A DNA stretch of 64,000 nt from Ensifer sp. LC163 (GTDB lineage: Bacteria; Pseudomonadota; Alphaproteobacteria; Rhizobiales; Rhizobiaceae). A model generated the notes under the pieces. That model ran no database searches. It was given only the letters and a program-made list of their open reading frames with translations, and was not told the DNA's origin. Shown here piece after piece: positions 60,373 through 64,000 of this stretch. The stretch covers positions 62,001-126,000 of the forward strand of contig NZ_MBSS01000066.1 in NCBI RefSeq assembly GCF_001695855.1, in the 5' to 3' direction. A program made the translations under genes and the position numbers. The number at the start of each line of letters is the position of its first letter. Positions within the stretch are counted from its first letter, which is position 1.

Positions 60373-61737
60373 ATGCAACAATCCGTATGCCTCGTCGACG
60401 ACGACAGCGAGCTCAGGAAGGCGATGAAGCAGACGCTGGAGCTTGCCGGCCTCACCGTCTCCGCCTTTCCCGGCGCGGCGGAAGCGCTCATACTCCTCGG
60501 CCCGGGCTTCGACGGCATCGTCATCAGCGATATCCGCATGCCGGGGATCGATGGCCTGACACTCTTTCGCCGCATCGCCGATTTCGACCCCGACCTGCCG
60601 GTCATTCTGGTGACCGGGCACGGCGATATTCCGATGGCCGTTCAGGCCATGCAGGACGGCGTCTACGACTTCATTCCGAAACCTTTTGCCGCCGACCGTC
60701 TTGTGCAGAGCGCGCGCCGCGCCCTGGAAAAGCGCCGGCTGGTGATGGAAAACCGTGCCCTGAAGCGTGCAGCGGAAGTCGCCGGCGAAAGCCTGCCGCT
60801 GATTGGCCAGACGCCGGTCATGGAACGGCTGCGCCAGACCTTGCAGCATATCGCCGACACCGACGTGGATGTGCTCGTTGCCGGCGAAACCGGCAGCGGC
60901 AAGGAGGTGGTGGCGACGCTGCTGCACAATTGGAGCCGGCGCCGCGACGGCAACTTCGTGGCGCTCAACTGCGGCGCACTGCCGGAAACGGTGATCGAAA
61001 GCGAGCTTTTCGGCCACGAGCAGGGCGCCTTTACCGGCGCCTTGAAGAAGCGCATCGGCCGTATCGAGCATGCAAGTGGCGGCACGCTTTTCCTCGATGA
61101 AATCGAAGCGATGCCGCCGGCAACGCAGGTCAAGATGCTGCGTGTTCTCGAAGCCCGCGAAATCACGCCGCTCGGCACCAATGTCGTGCGACCGGTGGAT
61201 ATCCGCGTGATCGCCGCCGCCAAGATCGACCTTGGTGACCCGGCCCAGCGGGGCGACTTTCGCGAGGATCTCTATTTCCGGCTGAACGTCGTCACCCTGT
61301 CGATCCCGCCGCTGCGCGAACGCCGGGACGACATCCCGCTTCTCTTTTCGCATTTCCTGACGCGCGCGGGCGAGCGGTTCAAGCGCGACGTGCCGACGGT
61401 TTCGCCCGCGGTGCACCACTATCTGATGTCCCATTCCTGGCCCGGCAATGTGCGCGAACTCTCGCATTTCGCCGAGCGCGTCGCCCTTGGCGTCGAAGGG
61501 GCGCTCGGACAGCCGACCGCCGCCGCTGCGCCAACCGGTGCCGCCCTGCCCGAACGGCTCGAGCGCTACGAGGCAGAAATTCTGAAAGAAGCGCTGCGGG
61601 CGCAGCGCGGCGACGTCAAGGCGACGATCGAGGCGCTGGGCATTCCGCGCAAGACCTTCTACGACAAGCTGCAGCGGCACGGCATCAACCGGGCGGATTA
61701 TGCCGATCGCCCGTCAGTCGAAAAGCCGGGCCGCTAG
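60373..61737 (+). CDS. dctD: C4-dicarboxylate response regulator DctD (NtrC family)
   Basis: A 454-aa activator. The receiver domain has phospho-acceptor Asp53 ([11 protein letters not shown]); the AAA+ domain has GETGSGKE at 171-178 and GAFTGA at 218-223, the sigma-54 contact loop; a Fis-type helix-turn-helix ([19 protein letters not shown]) ends the protein. It activates dctA from the sigma-54 promoter in the divergent region when phosphorylated by DctB. Confidence 0.96.
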   Translation: MQQSVCLVDDDSELRKAMKQTLELAGLTVSAFPGAAEALILLGPGFDGIVISDIRMPGIDGLTLFRRIADFDPDLPVILVTGHGDIPMAVQAMQDGVYDFIPKPFAADRLVQSARRALEKRRLVMENRALKRAAEVAGESLPLIGQTPVMERLRQTLQHIADTDVDVLVAGETGSGKEVVATLLHNWSRRRDGNFVALNCGALPETVIESELFGHEQGAFTGALKKRIGRIEHASGGTLFLDEIEAMPPATQVKMLRVLEAREITPLGTNVVRPVDIRVIAAAKIDLGDPAQRGDFREDLYFRLNVVTLSIPPLRERRDDIPLLFSHFLTRAGERFKRDVPTVSPAVHHYLMSHSWPGNVRELSHFAERVALGVEGALGQPTAAAAPTGAALPERLERYEAEILKEALRAQRGDVKATIEALGIPRKTFYDKLQRHGINRADYADRPSVEKPGR

Positions 61738-61818
61738 TAAGCGATCAACAGGCCTGACACGCGACCTTCGGATTAGCGCTTGACTGCGCATCCGGATCGA
61801 TGGCTATCTCTAGGCATT

Positions 61819-63862
<2,044 letters not shown>

Positions 63863-63867
63863 AGACC

Positions 63868-63903
63868 ACGCCAGAAGGGGCGGCAAACCGCCCCTTCTGG
63901 CGT
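63868..63903 (+). terminator. Hairpin terminator after thiC
   Basis: ACGCCAGAAGGGGCGG and CCGCCCCTTCTGGCGT form a perfect 16-bp stem with a 4-base loop, five bases after the stop. The T-run after it is weak, but the stem is very stable. Confidence 0.75.
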
Positions 63904-63944
63904 AGGATTTCGGCTCTGTATTAACTGAAGGCCCCCCTCTCCCT

Positions 63945-63975
63945 CCGTCATGCTCGGGCTTGACCCGAGCATCCA
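63945..63975. repeat. Intergenic palindromic repeat, copy 4
   Basis: The core GCTCGGGCTTGACCCGAGC with flanks CCGTCAT and ATCCA is the same element as the copies at 17781-17973, here after thiC at the window end. Confidence 0.78.
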
Positions 63976-64000
63976 CGTCTGGGGCCGCAACTTTTCGACA

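Noticed and set aside
59041-61680. Minus-strand frame of 879 codons opposite dctB and dctD
   Set aside because: It is the antisense shadow of two well-supported high-GC genes; long antisense frames are expected in such DNA.

Overview
The window is high-GC DNA from an alphaproteobacterium of the Rhizobiaceae, most likely an Ensifer/Sinorhizobium. It probably lies on a secondary replicon: it carries a repA-repB partition pair, is dominated by ABC transporters with linked catabolic genes, and ends in dctA/dctBD followed by a riboswitch-controlled thiC. From memory that last order matches the pSymB chromid of S. meliloti, so a pSymB-like chromid is my inference. Typical rhizobial intergenic palindromic repeats occur at several places. 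I saw no tRNA, rRNA, CRISPR array or intact insertion sequence.

Layout. 1-2.9 kb: a cut-off unknown gene, then repB and repA (minus strand); no repC follows repB inside the window. 3.1-10.5 kb: a minus-strand operon for a peptide-type ABC transporter with a leaderless class A beta-lactamase-like hydrolase and an M20 amidohydrolase of the AbgB type. 10.8-14.7 kb: a 59-aa membrane microprotein, a flavin monooxygenase-like protein, free methionine-(R)-sulfoxide reductase, a LysR regulator and a hypothetical protein. 15.0-20.0 kb: a sulfur-scavenging group (two SfnB-like flavoproteins, one SsuD/DszA-type monooxygenase, an Rrf2 regulator), with repeats between the convergent halves. 20.2-26.5 kb: a sugar-type ABC system with two paralogous binding proteins, and a LVIVD-type beta-propeller protein.

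26.5-37.4 kb: the urea transporter urtABCDE (minus), an OsmC protein, and a two-component pair. Its 1128-residue kinase carries an NCS1-type permease as sensor, an eight-cysteine cluster and a receiver domain; its partner is a LuxR-type regulator whose gene overlaps it. 37.6-45.6 kb: a small secreted protein, then a galactose/arabinose module (SDR dehydrogenase, galactonate dehydratase, GntR regulator, AraFGH transporter, aldose 1-epimerase). 45.7-47.1 kb: a glutathione transferase and a divergent WYL regulator. 47.1-56.6 kb: a minus-strand catabolic operon (ABC sugar transporter, IolE/YcjR-like TIM barrel, NagB-like protein, ROK-like kinase, Gfo/Idh/MocA oxidoreductase, TetR regulator, double cupin), with a perfect TetR-type palindrome before its first gene. 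56.9-61.7 kb: C4-dicarboxylate uptake (dctA from a sigma-54 promoter, divergent dctBD). 61.8-63.9 kb: TPP riboswitch and thiC.

The most unusual items are the permease-fused hybrid kinase next to the urea transporter, the uncharacterised amino-sugar/3-keto-sugar-like operon with an altered NagB active site, and the shared promoter motif before the two SfnB-like genes.
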